Origin: Rhodococcus sp. G-MC3
Lineage (GTDB): Bacteria > Actinomycetota > Actinomycetes > Mycobacteriales > Mycobacteriaceae
Assembly (NCBI RefSeq): GCF_030063335.1
Contig: NZ_JASISW010000008.1
Location: forward strand, 186,001 to 250,000
Direction: 5' to 3'
Length of the DNA stretch: 64,000 nt
The notes beneath the pieces are model-generated. The model did not search any database and was not told where the DNA came from. It saw only the letters and a program-made list of their open reading frames with translations. Shown here piece after piece: positions 8,109 to 16,031 of the stretch; the first letter of the stretch is position 1, and every line of letters starts with the position of its first letter. The position numbers and the translations under genes are program-made.

Positions 8109-8555
8109 ATGCGTTCCAAGATCCGGTTCAATGTTCTTGCCGTCAGCGCTGTAGCTGCGTTGGCATTGATTTCAGGTTGCAGCAGCGACGGAGATACCGA
8201 TACGGCGGCTGAGAACGTCGAGGCGTGCACCGCTTTCGCCTCCGATCAGAATGAGTTCGTCGGACTCCTCAAGACCGGCCCCGGCACAGCGGACGGTATC
8301 GACGCATGGACCGCAGCCAAAGGTGAGGCGATCGACAGGCTTCACGCCTTGCCGGCGACCGCAACCGGGTCGGTGTCCGAGTCTCTGACCAAATTCGTCG
8401 ACGGTCTGCCCGAAGACACTCTCAGTCTGTCCGATACCGACAGTGAATCCGGCAAGGCGTATGTTGCCAACGCGAAAGCGATTGCGTCGGCCTGTGAGTC
8501 CGATGGGACCGCTATTACGCTCGACGAGCTTCCGTTGACTTCTTTTTCGAACTGA
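8109..8555 (+). CDS. Putative lipoprotein, function unknown
   Basis: The start is set at the ATG giving MRSKIRFN, which provides a basic N-region, a hydrophobic core and the lipobox LISGC near residue 24; GGGAAAG lies just upstream as ribosome-binding site. An in-frame ATG at 8061 exists but would overextend the signal peptide. The mature part is about 125 residues, acidic, and predicted mostly helical, with two further cysteines (EACTAF and SACESD) that may form a disulphide. I recognise no family. The protein would be anchored to the outer face of the plasma membrane. A hairpin terminator shared with convergent mscL follows. Confidence 0.75.
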   Translation: MRSKIRFNVLAVSAVAALALISGCSSDGDTDTAAENVEACTAFASDQNEFVGLLKTGPGTADGIDAWTAAKGEAIDRLHALPATATGSVSESLTKFVDGLPEDTLSLSDTDSESGKAYVANAKAIASACESDGTAITLDELPLTSFSN

Positions 8556-8596
8556 GATCGCTCCAAGGCGCATGGCGTTCTCGGAGTAATTGACAA

Positions 8597-8636
8597 GGCC
8601 GATTGAGCGGGTAAGTTGTTGCCCGTTCAATCGGCC
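8597..8636. terminator. Bidirectional hairpin between the lipoprotein gene and mscL
   Basis: A 15-bp stem (GGCCGATTGAGCGGG against CCCGTTCAATCGGCC, one G-U pair) with a 10-base loop lies between two convergent genes and can serve both. Confidence 0.8.
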
Positions 8637-8665
8637 ATTGTGCGTCTGATCGCTCGAGGAAGCGC

Positions 8666-9151
8666 TTATTCCCTGCTGTGCTGACCTGACTTGTCGAGGT
8701 CGGCCGCGCCGCCCTCGATTGCTTCACCGCTACCGCCAGTGTCATCGGCAGGTGTGGAAATCTTTCTGCCTGCCGTCGTGCCGCCTGCGAGAATGTCTCT
8801 GATCTGGACAAGCACGTCCACATCGCTGAGTTCTTTTTCCGGTGAGCTCACGAAACGTTTTTTGGCGGTATTGACCGGCACGATGAGCACGAAGTACACC
8901 ACTGCAGCGATTATCGCGAAGTTGATCACTGCAGTGATCACCGCTCCGACGTTGATGAATGTCTCTGCGCTGGAAGTGATTTGGAACCCCCAGCCGTACT
9001 CGTTCGAGCCGCCGAGTGCCGCCACCAGTGGATTGACGATGTTGGTTGTGAAGGCTGTCACAATGGCGGTGAATGCAGCGCCGACAACGACTGCGACTGC
9101 CAGATCGACAACGTTGCCGCGGAGTAGAAAATCCTTGAATCCTTTAAGCAT
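8666..9151 (-). CDS. mscL: Large-conductance mechanosensitive channel MscL
   Basis: The 161-residue protein opens with the MscL signature MLKGFKDFLLRGNVVDLAVAV, which includes the amphipathic N-terminal helix and the pore-lining first transmembrane helix. The second helix is near 68-92 (INFAIIAAVVYFVLIV), followed by an RFVSSPEKELSD segment and a variable charged tail. It opens under high membrane tension to release solutes on hypo-osmotic shock. In M. tuberculosis mscL follows moaB2; here the porin and lipoprotein genes are inserted between. The family assignment is unambiguous. Confidence 0.95.
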   Translation of the reverse strand: MLKGFKDFLLRGNVVDLAVAVVVGAAFTAIVTAFTTNIVNPLVAALGGSNEYGWGFQITSSAETFINVGAVITAVINFAIIAAVVYFVLIVPVNTAKKRFVSSPEKELSDVDVLVQIRDILAGGTTAGRKISTPADDTGGSGEAIEGGAADLDKSGQHSRE

Positions 9152-9416
9152 GGGCGCTCCTTGATTGCTTGACGCGCTTCTATGGTTGTCGAAAGGTTAG
9201 TCGAATAGAGGGCGCTGCTGGGATTTGGGCGAGGCCCTGACCGTCGCCCTCGACTGCGTTGGTTGCTGGGAAATGACGCTGGTTTGCTATTTCGCAGTAC
9301 GGGACGGTTCGGCTGAACCCCGCGATCGGCGAAGTAACGATCAGGACTAGGGCTTGTCGTATTGTGAGCAATACTAAGATTCGTCTTCTCACGCCCACGC
9401 GGGATATCATGCGTTT

Positions 9417-9935
9417 ATGAGTCGTCACAGAGCCGCTGATTCAGCGCCGTCGAGCGAGTGGATCGACAAGGTGCTCGGCGCACGGCACAGGCTTTCGCAG
9501 TATCACGATCCGTCTGCCGCACTCGCGGATCGTTCCGCGTTGCTGTGGATGTTCCCCACGCAGGCATCCGTCGAGGACTACGCGCACCGATTCGAGGCGT
9601 ACCGGAACCTCGGAACCTCCGCTGCTCTGCACGTCGTACGGGATGTATTTGCGGACTTCGACTCCTACGTCCTCCGGTTGTCCGATCAGCGAGTGATCGA
9701 GCACCGCCCGATGCGCTCCGACGACACCCTGCACAGCGATGTTTTCATCGAGACCCACGAATCCGCCGACGACACCGATGTCTTCGGTGTCCGAATCGTG
9801 TTCACCGACACCATCGGCGCCCTCGTGTTCACCGACTTCGCGACCTTCGTCGGCCACCTCGAAACTCCGTCGGTCGAGGTCTCCGAATCCGAGCCGGCAG
9901 AAAACCGCGACACCGGGTTGGCCGCAAGCAGCTAG
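9417..9935 (+). CDS. Conserved hypothetical protein (172 aa)
   Basis: This soluble protein has no signal peptide or membrane helix. A helical N-terminal half (SEWIDKVLGARHRLSQYHDP) is followed by a likely mixed alpha/beta region with conserved-looking blocks ALLWMFPTQASVEDYAHRF and HSDVFIETHESADDTDVFGVRIVFTD, then an acidic tail. I do not recognise a family. It stands alone between mscL (divergent) and a convergent SAF-domain gene. Codon use resembles that of its neighbours, so it is likely a genuine gene; no function is proposed. Confidence 0.7.
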   Translation: MSRHRAADSAPSSEWIDKVLGARHRLSQYHDPSAALADRSALLWMFPTQASVEDYAHRFEAYRNLGTSAALHVVRDVFADFDSYVLRLSDQRVIEHRPMRSDDTLHSDVFIETHESADDTDVFGVRIVFTDTIGALVFTDFATFVGHLETPSVEVSESEPAENRDTGLAASS

Positions 9936-9948
9936 TGCAGCATCGCCA

Positions 9949-10605
9949 TCAGTGCAGTGTCACCGTCAGCGAATCGATGAGCGAAGACGCCGCCACCGTC
10001 GTCGCATCCTCGGGAGACATGGCCACCAGCACTACGCGATCGCGTTGATTCCGTCGCGCATCCTCGGGAGATACCAGGACCACGACAGCGTTCGATGCGA
10101 GGAGTCTGGCGCGTCGGTCGTCGTCGGTTCCGCCGACAGTCAGGACATCGACGGTGTCACCGGCCCGGAGCAGGTCCGTCACACCGGCATCGGTCAACCT
10201 GATGGGGACGACGCGGGCATCCTGACCTTCCACAGCGGACTCGGCCAGTCGTGACGACAGCAGGCGTAGATCGGTCAACGGCTCCCCGGCTCGGATCGGC
10301 CCCGCGACGGTGTGAGTGAGAACGTCGCCCACGTCCACGACGGCTCCGGCCGGAACGATCGCGGGGGAGTACTCGGCGATGCGCACATCGCCTGCCTCCA
10401 GCTTGATCCCTGGCTTCAGATCACGGGCGGCGACCACCACCGAAACACGGTCGGCTGCGGCAGCGTCCTGCACGTACAGCACCACCGCTGCCAGAGCGAG
10501 TGCACCTGCCCCGAGTCTTCGAAGCAGAATCGTCCTGGTCCAGCCCGGGCGAACAATGATTCGGTCGAGCAGCGTGGTGTCGAGGCGGGAGGGTCTGCGC
10601 GGCAT
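9949..10605 (-). CDS. SAF-domain membrane protein (CpaB/RcpC-like)
   Basis: The 218-residue protein has one N-terminal membrane helix (about 31-47), then a SAF/CpaB-type domain: VVVAARDLKPGIKLEAGDVRIAEYSP is the typical SAF strand pair, followed by VVDVGDVLTHTVAGPIRAGEPLTDLRLL. A second beta-rich part has RAGDTVDVLTVGG, as in RcpC/CpaB proteins of Flp pilus systems. No pilus genes (cpaC, tadA) are nearby, so a pilus role is unsupported. In M. tuberculosis a small unknown gene (Rv0990c) sits at the same place upstream of the FmdB gene. The domain would be outside the membrane, perhaps binding glycans as proposed for SAF domains. Confidence 0.75.
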   Translation of the reverse strand: MPRRPSRLDTTLLDRIIVRPGWTRTILLRRLGAGALALAAVVLYVQDAAAADRVSVVVAARDLKPGIKLEAGDVRIAEYSPAIVPAGAVVDVGDVLTHTVAGPIRAGEPLTDLRLLSSRLAESAVEGQDARVVPIRLTDAGVTDLLRAGDTVDVLTVGGTDDDRRARLLASNAVVVLVSPEDARRNQRDRVVLVAMSPEDATTVAASSLIDSLTVTLH

Positions 10606-10646
10606 GGGAGCACGCTAGCGTCGACGGCGCGGCACAAGGATGCAGA

Positions 10647-10680
10647 ACAGGCCCCGGCTGTGGATAGAGCCGGGGCCTGT
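10647..10680. terminator. Hairpin terminator after the FmdB/Ruc gene
   Basis: A perfect 13-bp stem (ACAGGCCCCGGCT / AGCCGGGGCCTGT) with an 8-base loop lies between two minus-strand genes and would end transcription of the zinc-ribbon gene. Confidence 0.8.
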
Positions 10681-10694
10681 GGACAACTGTGTAT

Positions 10695-11039
10695 TTACGA
10701 GCTTGCTGCGGCCTTCGACGGCGTCGAGCTCGTCGTCGAGGAAGTAGAGGAACTGCTGCTCGAGCTGCTCGCTTCGGTCTTCGCAGGTTTGGTCTCGGTC
10801 TTGGTCTCGGTCTTGGTCTCGCTCTTGGATTCGCCAGCGCTTTCGCTGACGGTGTTCGATCCGCCGCGGCTGTCGGTGCGATAGAATCCGCTGCCCTTGA
10901 ACACGATGCCGACGGAGTTGAACAGCTTGCGCAATTTGCCGGTGCACTGCGGGCACACGGTCAGTGAGTCCTCACTGAACGACTGCACGATGTCGAACTT
11001 GTTGTCACATTCGGTACATGCATACGAATAGGTGGGCAT
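10695..11039 (-). CDS. FmdB-family zinc-ribbon protein with disordered tail (Ruc-like redox chaperone)
   Basis: Residues 1-45 form a zinc ribbon with CxxC pairs at Cys8/11 and Cys29/32. The rest is low complexity: repeated KTET units and a long Ser/Thr run ending SKAAASS. This matches Rv0991c of M. tuberculosis (Ruc), an FmdB-type zinc-ribbon protein with an unstructured C-terminus described as a redox-regulated chaperone, and the gene is in the same place next to the 5-formyl-THF cyclo-ligase. Oxidation of the zinc cysteines would activate it. The tail here is more serine-rich than I recall for Ruc, so functional equivalence is inferred from domain order and synteny. Confidence 0.8.
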   Translation of the reverse strand: MPTYSYACTECDNKFDIVQSFSEDSLTVCPQCTGKLRKLFNSVGIVFKGSGFYRTDSRGGSNTVSESAGESKSETKTETKTETKPAKTEASSSSSSSSTSSTTSSTPSKAAASS

Positions 11040-11198
11040 CGATGTTCCTCCGCTGGTCCACTGGTCACCAATGAGATTCGCCGCGGGGTGGTACTCGGGT
11101 CGAGACCTTTGGTGTGCCGAAAATAGTCTGAAACTTCACTCACAGGAGAGAGCATTAGCACTCTACAGTCATGAGTGCCAACGCAGCCATTCGGACGG

Positions 11199-11795
11199 CT
11201 ATTCCCGGCCGAGCGTCACCAGACCCCGGCCCGGCGTAAGGGCGTGCGAAGCACGGCGATCGTGTGGCTCCTCGGGAAGTTTCTCGACCAATTCCCCGTC
11301 GCGCACTATCGCCACGATCGGCACATCGGGTTCGACGACATCGAGCGTCCTGTCGTAGAAACCAGCCCCTCGTCCCAGGCGAACTCCCCGAAAGTCGACG
11401 GCAAGAGCAGGAACGAACACAACGGAACACTGCTTCAGCGTCACCGGGTCCAGTACCGCTCCGGTCGGCTCGGACAATCCATAGGGAGCCGCTCGAAGAC
11501 CGTCTCGACCTGTGTATTCTGCCCAATGCAAAGGGCCTGGTTCGCGCGCGATCGGCACGAGCACCATGGGGGTCTCCACGCGGAGGGCGTCGAGGAGATC
11601 GAGTGATCCGGGCTCGCTTCCGACGGGGATGTAGGCCGCAACCGCACGAGTTCCCCGAGCCGATCTTGCTGCGGCATGACACAGTTTCAGAGATTCCTCG
11701 GCGCGCACGAGCGCATCGACAGAGCGACGCGAGGCAAGGATGTGTCGCCGCCACTCCGATTTGGACAGCGGCGTCACGGAATCACCAGGCGTCAT
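11199..11795 (-). CDS. 5-formyltetrahydrofolate cyclo-ligase
   Basis: The protein of about 198 residues converts 5-formyl-THF and ATP to 5,10-methenyl-THF. It shows the N-terminal SKSEWRRHILASRR (ATP-binding helix), a central strand-loop VAAYIPVGSEPG, and the family hallmark GVRLGRGAGFYDRTL, the substrate and ATP loop. The ATG giving MTPGDSV is preferred over one 7 codons upstream. Gene order with the FmdB-type gene and divergent galU is the same as Rv0991c-Rv0992c-Rv0993 in M. tuberculosis. It is transcribed away from galU from a gap of about 80 bases. Confidence 0.9.
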   Translation of the reverse strand: MTPGDSVTPLSKSEWRRHILASRRSVDALVRAEESLKLCHAAARSARGTRAVAAYIPVGSEPGSLDLLDALRVETPMVLVPIAREPGPLHWAEYTGRDGLRAAPYGLSEPTGAVLDPVTLKQCSVVFVPALAVDFRGVRLGRGAGFYDRTLDVVEPDVPIVAIVRDGELVEKLPEEPHDRRASHALTPGRGLVTLGRE

Positions 11796-11873
11796 GGTTT
11801 CGAGCTTAAGCACCACAGGGAACAGTCACCACACGCGGACAGGATCCGCAGCGAGCATGGATAGGGTGGGCAC

Positions 11874-12803
11874 ATGACAGAAGCCGTACGGCAATTTCGG
11901 ACTGCGATCGTTCCGGCAGCGGGCATGGGAACTCGCTTCCTCCCGGCCACGAAGACGGTTCCGAAGGAATTGCTGCCGGTCGTCGACACTCCGGGAATCG
12001 AACTCGTCGCAGGTGAAGCCGCCGATTCCGGTGCTGAGCGACTGGTCATCGTCACCTCACCCGGTAAAGACGGCGTCGTCGCACACTTCGTCGAAGATCT
12101 CGTTCTCGAGACCAAGCTCGAGAAGAGCGGCAAGCTGAAGATGCTCGAGAAGGTCAGAGTTGCTCCGGCTCTCCTCGACGTTCAGTCCGTTGTCCAAGCC
12201 GAGCCGCTCGGACTCGGCGACGCCGTTGCGTGCGCGGAGGAAGTACTCGACGACGACGAGAGTGCCGTCGCAGTTCTCCTCCCCGATGATCTCGTGCTTC
12301 CGCGCGGAGTGCTCGACGTGATGTCTCGCGTGAGAGCCAAGCGCGGCGGCACGGTGCTGTGCGCATTCGAGGTGCCCGAGGAGAACGTCTCGGCATATGG
12401 AGTCTTCGAAGTCGAGACGGTGCCCGACGCGGTGAACCCGAACGTATTGAAAGTCACCGGCATGGTGGAGAAGCCGAAGCGTGAAGACGCCCCGTCGCTC
12501 TTCGCTGCGGCGGGCCGCTACCTGCTGGACCGTGCGATTTTCGATGCACTGCGCAAGATCGAGCCGGGCGCGGGCGGCGAGCTGCAGCTGACCGACGCCA
12601 TCGCTTTGCTCATCGCAGAGGGCCACCCCGTTCACGTGGTCGTCCATCGCGGACCCCGACACGACCTCGGAAATCCCGGGGGATACCTGCGCGCTGCGGT
12701 TGACTTTGCACTCGAACGTGATGATTACGGTCCGTCGTTGCGGGAGTGGCTGACCGAAAGACTCAGTGACGATTGGGCGCCGCAACTCACCAAGTACGAA
12801 TAG
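11874..12803 (+). CDS. galU: UTP-glucose-1-phosphate uridylyltransferase
   Basis: The 309-residue nucleotidyltransferase makes UDP-glucose, precursor for trehalose, glycogen and cell-wall arabinogalactan. It carries the nucleotide-binding loop AAGMGTRFLPATKTVPKELLP, the catalytic region VAVLLPDDLVLP and EKPKREDAPS, and the C-terminal GNPGGYLRA block. Length and motifs are typical of GalU. It starts the galU-glp-rimJ-glpR cluster, conserved across mycolata and several other actinobacteria. The gap to the next gene is 33 bases with no terminator, so cotranscription is likely. Confidence 0.94.
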   Translation: MTEAVRQFRTAIVPAAGMGTRFLPATKTVPKELLPVVDTPGIELVAGEAADSGAERLVIVTSPGKDGVVAHFVEDLVLETKLEKSGKLKMLEKVRVAPALLDVQSVVQAEPLGLGDAVACAEEVLDDDESAVAVLLPDDLVLPRGVLDVMSRVRAKRGGTVLCAFEVPEENVSAYGVFEVETVPDAVNPNVLKVTGMVEKPKREDAPSLFAAAGRYLLDRAIFDALRKIEPGAGGELQLTDAIALLIAEGHPVHVVVHRGPRHDLGNPGGYLRAAVDFALERDDYGPSLREWLTERLSDDWAPQLTKYE

Positions 12804-12836
12804 GCCCGTTTGCGAAAGAGATAGAGGAAGGGCCAG

Positions 12837-14096
12837 ATGCGCTCGGTTGAGGATCAGCAGACCAGGGTGACTGCCGCTGCAGTTGCACCGCGGCCTGTGC
12901 GAGTCGCGATCTCGGAAGCGCAGGGATTGCTGTGCGCGGAAGAGGTCGTCACCGAGCGGCCGCTACCGGGGTTCGATCAGGCAGCGATCGATGGTTACGC
13001 CGTGCGCAGCGTCGATGTGTCCGCCGCCGGAACAGACCTGCGCAACGAGGACGACGAACGCATCGAGCTCACCTTGCCGGTCGTCGGCGAGGTTAGTGCC
13101 GGATCACGGCAGCCGATCCGTCTTCAGCCGCGCCAGGCCGTTCGCGTGGACACCGGTGCCCCGCTTCCGACCCTCGCCGACGCAGTCCTTCCGATGGATC
13201 GCACCGACGGTGGCCGTGCTCGGGTCAAGGTCTACCGACCGGTGCGCTCGGGCGACTACGTCCGCAAGATCGGGGACGACGTCCAACCGGGCGACGTCGC
13301 TGTTCGTGCAGGAACCATCATCGGCGCGGCGCAGGTCGGACTGTTGGCCGCGGTGGGGCGCGACAAGGTGCTGGTGCATCCGCGCCCGCGACTGTCCGTG
13401 ATCTCTGTCGGCGGCGAACTGGTCGACACCGACCGAACGCCGGGTCCAGGGCAGGTCTACGACGTCAACTCGTACGCGCTCGCTGCTGCTGCGCGTGATG
13501 CCGGCGCCGACGTCAACCGCGTCGGAATCGTCAGCACCGACCCGAAGCGACTACGCGAAGTGGTCGAGGGCCAGCTCATTCGCTCCGAGATCGTCGTCAT
13601 CGCCGGGGCAGTCGGTGGCGGCGCGTCCGACGGCGTCCGTGAAGCCTTGTCCGATCTCGGTGACCTCGAAGTCGAGCGAGTGGCCATGCATCCCGGTTCG
13701 GTGCAGGGCTTCGGCCAGCTCGGCCGTGACGAGGTACCGACGTTTCTCCTTCCCGCCAACCCCGTGAGTGCCCTCGTGGTGTTCGAGGTGATGGTTCGCC
13801 CGCTCATTCGCATCGCTCTCGGTCGCAGGCAACCGATGCGTCGTACTGTGACCGCGCGCACCGTCGCGCCCATCACGTCTATCGAGGAGCGCAAGGGATA
13901 TTTGCGCGGCCAGCTCATGCGCGACGAGGAAACCGGCGAATACTTGGTGCAGGCACTCGGCGGTGCGCCTGGTGCGTCCTCGCACCTGCTCGCGACGCTG
14001 GCCGAGGCCAACTGCCTCGTCGTCGTCGATCCTGACGTGACCGAGATTCGGACGGGTGAAGAAGTGTCTGTGTCGTTCCTCGCTCAACGCGGATAA
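12837..14096 (+). CDS. glp: Gephyrin-like MoeA-family protein (Glp, molybdopterin molybdotransferase fold)
   Basis: The 419-residue protein has MoeA architecture: N-terminal domains I/II with GFDQAAIDGYAV, a MogA-like domain III (VISVGGELVDTDRTPGPGQVYDVNS and AVGGGASDGVREAL), and a C-terminal beta-barrel. In Corynebacterium glutamicum a MoeA-like protein in this gene neighbourhood, Glp, binds FtsZ together with the membrane receptor GlpR and affects division and polar growth. The genes here are arranged the same way, with the glpR homologue two genes downstream. Whether it also inserts molybdate is open; M. tuberculosis calls its orthologue moeA1. The family call is firm; the division role is inferred from context. 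Confidence 0.88.
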   Translation: MRSVEDQQTRVTAAAVAPRPVRVAISEAQGLLCAEEVVTERPLPGFDQAAIDGYAVRSVDVSAAGTDLRNEDDERIELTLPVVGEVSAGSRQPIRLQPRQAVRVDTGAPLPTLADAVLPMDRTDGGRARVKVYRPVRSGDYVRKIGDDVQPGDVAVRAGTIIGAAQVGLLAAVGRDKVLVHPRPRLSVISVGGELVDTDRTPGPGQVYDVNSYALAAAARDAGADVNRVGIVSTDPKRLREVVEGQLIRSEIVVIAGAVGGGASDGVREALSDLGDLEVERVAMHPGSVQGFGQLGRDEVPTFLLPANPVSALVVFEVMVRPLIRIALGRRQPMRRTVTARTVAPITSIEERKGYLRGQLMRDEETGEYLVQALGGAPGASSHLLATLAEANCLVVVDPDVTEIRTGEEVSVSFLAQRG

Positions 14097-14111
14097 GTGG
14101 CTCGATCGAGT

Positions 14112-14131
14112 GCGCCCTGCTGGGGCGCTTT
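14112..14131 (+). terminator. Weak hairpin between glp and rimJ
   Basis: A GCGCCC/GGGCGC stem with a 5-base loop and a following TTT lies within 16 bases of the glp stop. It could attenuate readthrough but is too short to assert full termination, and the cluster is likely still cotranscribed. Confidence 0.35.
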
Positions 14132-14167
14132 GTCGGTGCTGTTGTGCGTACGGGCTAATCTCGTCTG

Positions 14168-14815
14168 ATGTCGCGAACGTGGTCGAGCCACCCTGGTTGG
14201 CCAGCGAAGTTGGGTCCTCTGACCGTTGCCGCCGGTACCGTCACTGTTCGGCCCGTGCGTTTGCGAGATGGGGCCGCGTGGAGCCGAATTCGGTTGTCGG
14301 ACCAGCAACATCTGGAACCGTGGGAACCGACCGGCGAGGGTTCGTGGTCTGCTCGCCATCACATTTCCTCGTGGCCGGGCCTCCTCTCCGGACTCAAGTC
14401 CGAGGCACGCAAAGGCCACATGCTGCCGATGGCGATCGAGGTGGACGGCAATTTCTGTGGCCAGATCACCACCGGGAACATTGTTCGTGGTGCGCTGCGA
14501 TCGGCGTGGATCGGATATTGGGTGGCCAAGGAGGTCAACGGCCGCGGCGTCGCGACGGCAGCGCTCGCGCTTGGACTCGACCACTGTTTCGGCGACGTCG
14601 GGCTTCATCGCGTGGAAGCAACAGTCCGTCCGGAGAACTTTGCGAGCCAGGCCGTGTTGCGGAATGTTGGTTTCCGCCAAGAAGGCTTGCTCAAAAATTA
14701 CCTCGACGTCGACGGGCGGTGGAGAGATCACCTTCTCGTTGCCATCACCTCCAACGAGGTGCAGGGCAGCGTCGCCGACCGCTTGGTGCGGACCGGCCGC
14801 GCAGCCTGGGCTTAA
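14168..14815 (+). CDS. rimJ: RimJ/RimL-type GNAT N-acetyltransferase
   Basis: The 215-residue GNAT-fold protein has the first strand VTVRPVRLRDGAAWSRIR, motif A for acetyl-CoA around VNGRGVATAALALGLDHCF, and motif B with RVEATVRPENFASQAVLRNVGFRQEG, which is typical of RimJ/RimL proteins. These acetylate N-terminal residues of ribosomal or other proteins. It sits between glp and glpR as in M. tuberculosis (Rv0995), which makes a link to the division machinery conceivable, although no experimental basis is known to me. Substrate is unknown. Confidence 0.85.
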   Translation: MSRTWSSHPGWPAKLGPLTVAAGTVTVRPVRLRDGAAWSRIRLSDQQHLEPWEPTGEGSWSARHHISSWPGLLSGLKSEARKGHMLPMAIEVDGNFCGQITTGNIVRGALRSAWIGYWVAKEVNGRGVATAALALGLDHCFGDVGLHRVEATVRPENFASQAVLRNVGFRQEGLLKNYLDVDGRWRDHLLVAITSNEVQGSVADRLVRTGRAAWA

Positions 14816-14954
14816 CGTTCGTTCTCGAGACGCATGTGACTAAAGTGACGTGTGTGTAATTCAGGTCGGCGCGTCTACTCTGTCCGGCAGCACCTTCCGC
14901 ATAGCCTGATCACGTCACCGATGTACGTAGTTTGTTTGGAAGGAGAGCGCCGAG

Positions 14955-15812
14955 ATGCCCAACTCGATCATTTGGATCGGTCTGGTCGCGGTCTGGGTGT
15001 TCGTCCTGCTCCCGATGATGATGAGCAAGCGCCCCCGCATCATGCAGACATCCGACATCGCCCTCGCTACCCGCGTACTGCATCGCGGCGGCACGAAGAA
15101 ACCCGTTCGCGGACCTGCCTCCGGGCATGCGAGCGACCCTGATTGGCGACCTGAGTACGACGAGAGGGTGTCGGCACCTGCCAGCGTCGTCTTCGGGCGC
15201 ACCGCACCGAGCGCCGACCGTCTCGGGAGCGAAGCTTCGAACTTCAAAGCCTCGAAAAGCAAGGCGGAGGACCCTATGGACACTCACGCAGAGACCGACA
15301 CGATCGATCGGCCAGACGAACGTGACCGGAACGACGAGGTCGCGGGAGAGTACGTACCGACTCGCCGCGGGCGCGGAGGGTTCGACCCCGAAGCCGACGC
15401 CATTGCCAGAGCGGCCCGGTATTCGTTCCGGCAGCGAGCAGTGTTGGCTCTGGTGTTCGCGGCAATCACCTCGGCAGCTCTCGCAGTCATCATGACTACG
15501 TTGCTCTGGTGGGTGTGCGGACTGGCCGTACTCGCACTCGCCGGCTACATGTCCTACCTCCGTAGGCAAGTGCAGATCGAGCAGGAAATTCGCCGCAGGC
15601 GAATGACTCGCATGGGCCGTTCCCGGCTCGGAGTGGAATCGCGTACCGACGAGGAGCTGGAACTCGTCCCGCAGCGTCTGCGTCGTCCCGGTGCAGTCGT
15701 GCTCGAAATCGACGATGACGATCCGGAATTCGATCACCTCGACCACTACGAGGAGCCGTTCCAGGCCGCAGCGCCGACCGACAACAACGTGCGTCGGGCA
15801 TCGGGGGCCTGA
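14955..15812 (+). CDS. glpR: GlpR/SepX-family membrane division protein
   Basis: The 285-residue protein has an N-terminal membrane helix (IIWIGLVAVWVFVLLPMMM), a conserved basic block just after it (SKRPRIMQTSDIALATRVLHRGG), a long acidic, probably disordered loop, and a helix pair near 158-200 (LALVFAAITSAALAVIM and WWVCGLAVLALAGYMSYL) followed by a basic helix QIEQEIRRRRMTRMGRSRLG. This layout and the location fit Rv0996 and its relatives: GlpR of C. glutamicum, receptor of the gephyrin-like Glp, and SepX of Streptomyces. A GGAAGGAG Shine-Dalgarno precedes the ATG. It likely tethers Glp to the membrane at poles and septum. Orthology is by arrangement and architecture, not by alignment. Confidence 0.82.
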   Translation: MPNSIIWIGLVAVWVFVLLPMMMSKRPRIMQTSDIALATRVLHRGGTKKPVRGPASGHASDPDWRPEYDERVSAPASVVFGRTAPSADRLGSEASNFKASKSKAEDPMDTHAETDTIDRPDERDRNDEVAGEYVPTRRGRGGFDPEADAIARAARYSFRQRAVLALVFAAITSAALAVIMTTLLWWVCGLAVLALAGYMSYLRRQVQIEQEIRRRRMTRMGRSRLGVESRTDEELELVPQRLRRPGAVVLEIDDDDPEFDHLDHYEEPFQAAAPTDNNVRRASGA

Positions 15813-15829
15813 AGTTCGGAGTGCCGCGG

Positions 15830-15847
15830 ACCCTTTGATAGGGTTTT
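15830..15847 (+). terminator. Small hairpin with T run after glpR
   Basis: ACCCT-TTGAT-AGGGT followed by TTT, 18 bases after the glpR stop. The stem is only 5 bp, but the position and the T run suggest it ends the galU-glpR unit. Confidence 0.45.
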
Positions 15848-15850
15848 GCC

Positions 15851-15893
15851 CAGCGGTTCGTAGGACAGCGGTTCGTAGGACAGCGGTTCGAAC
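15851..15893. repeat. 15-bp tandem repeat upstream of tRNA-Ala
   Basis: The unit CAGCGGTTCGTAGGA occurs twice exactly and a third time for 10 bases (CAGCGGTTCG) before diverging. It fills the space between the glpR hairpin and the tRNA, so it covers the expected tRNA promoter region. Confidence 0.85.
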
Positions 15894-15901
15894 AATCGCT
15901 C

Positions 15902-15977
15902 GGGGCTGTGGCGCAGTTGGTAGCGCGTCTCGTTCGCATCGAGAAGGTCAGGGGTTCGATTCCCCTCAGCTCCACCA
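15902..15977 (+). tRNA. tRNA-Ala (anticodon CGC)
   Basis: A complete cloverleaf is visible: acceptor GGGGCTG/CAGCTCC (one G-U pair), D-arm GCGC-AGTTGGTA-GCGC, anticodon stem TCTCG/CGAGA with loop TTCGCAT giving anticodon CGC (reads GCG, alanine), T-arm AGGGG-TTCGATT-CCCCT, discriminator A and an encoded CCA end. A hairpin terminator follows at 15983. Confidence 0.96.
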
Positions 15978-15982
15978 CGAAG

Positions 15983-16015
15983 AAGGCCCGGTCGACATTG
16001 TCGGCCGGGCCTTTT
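15983..16015. terminator. Bidirectional terminator between tRNA-Ala and the small minus-strand ORF
   Basis: A 9-bp perfect stem AAGGCCCGG/CCGGGCCTT with a 13-base loop is followed by TTTT on the plus strand and, on the minus strand, by CTTCTTCG. It closes the tRNA unit and, from the other side, the putative 29-residue ORF. Confidence 0.8.
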
Positions 16016-16031
16016 CTCGCAATGCCAGGGG

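Noticed and set aside
10790-10840. Non-coding tandem repeat (GGTCTCGGTCTT type)
   Set aside because: It lies within the FmdB/Ruc gene in frame and simply encodes the KTET repeats of the disordered tail.
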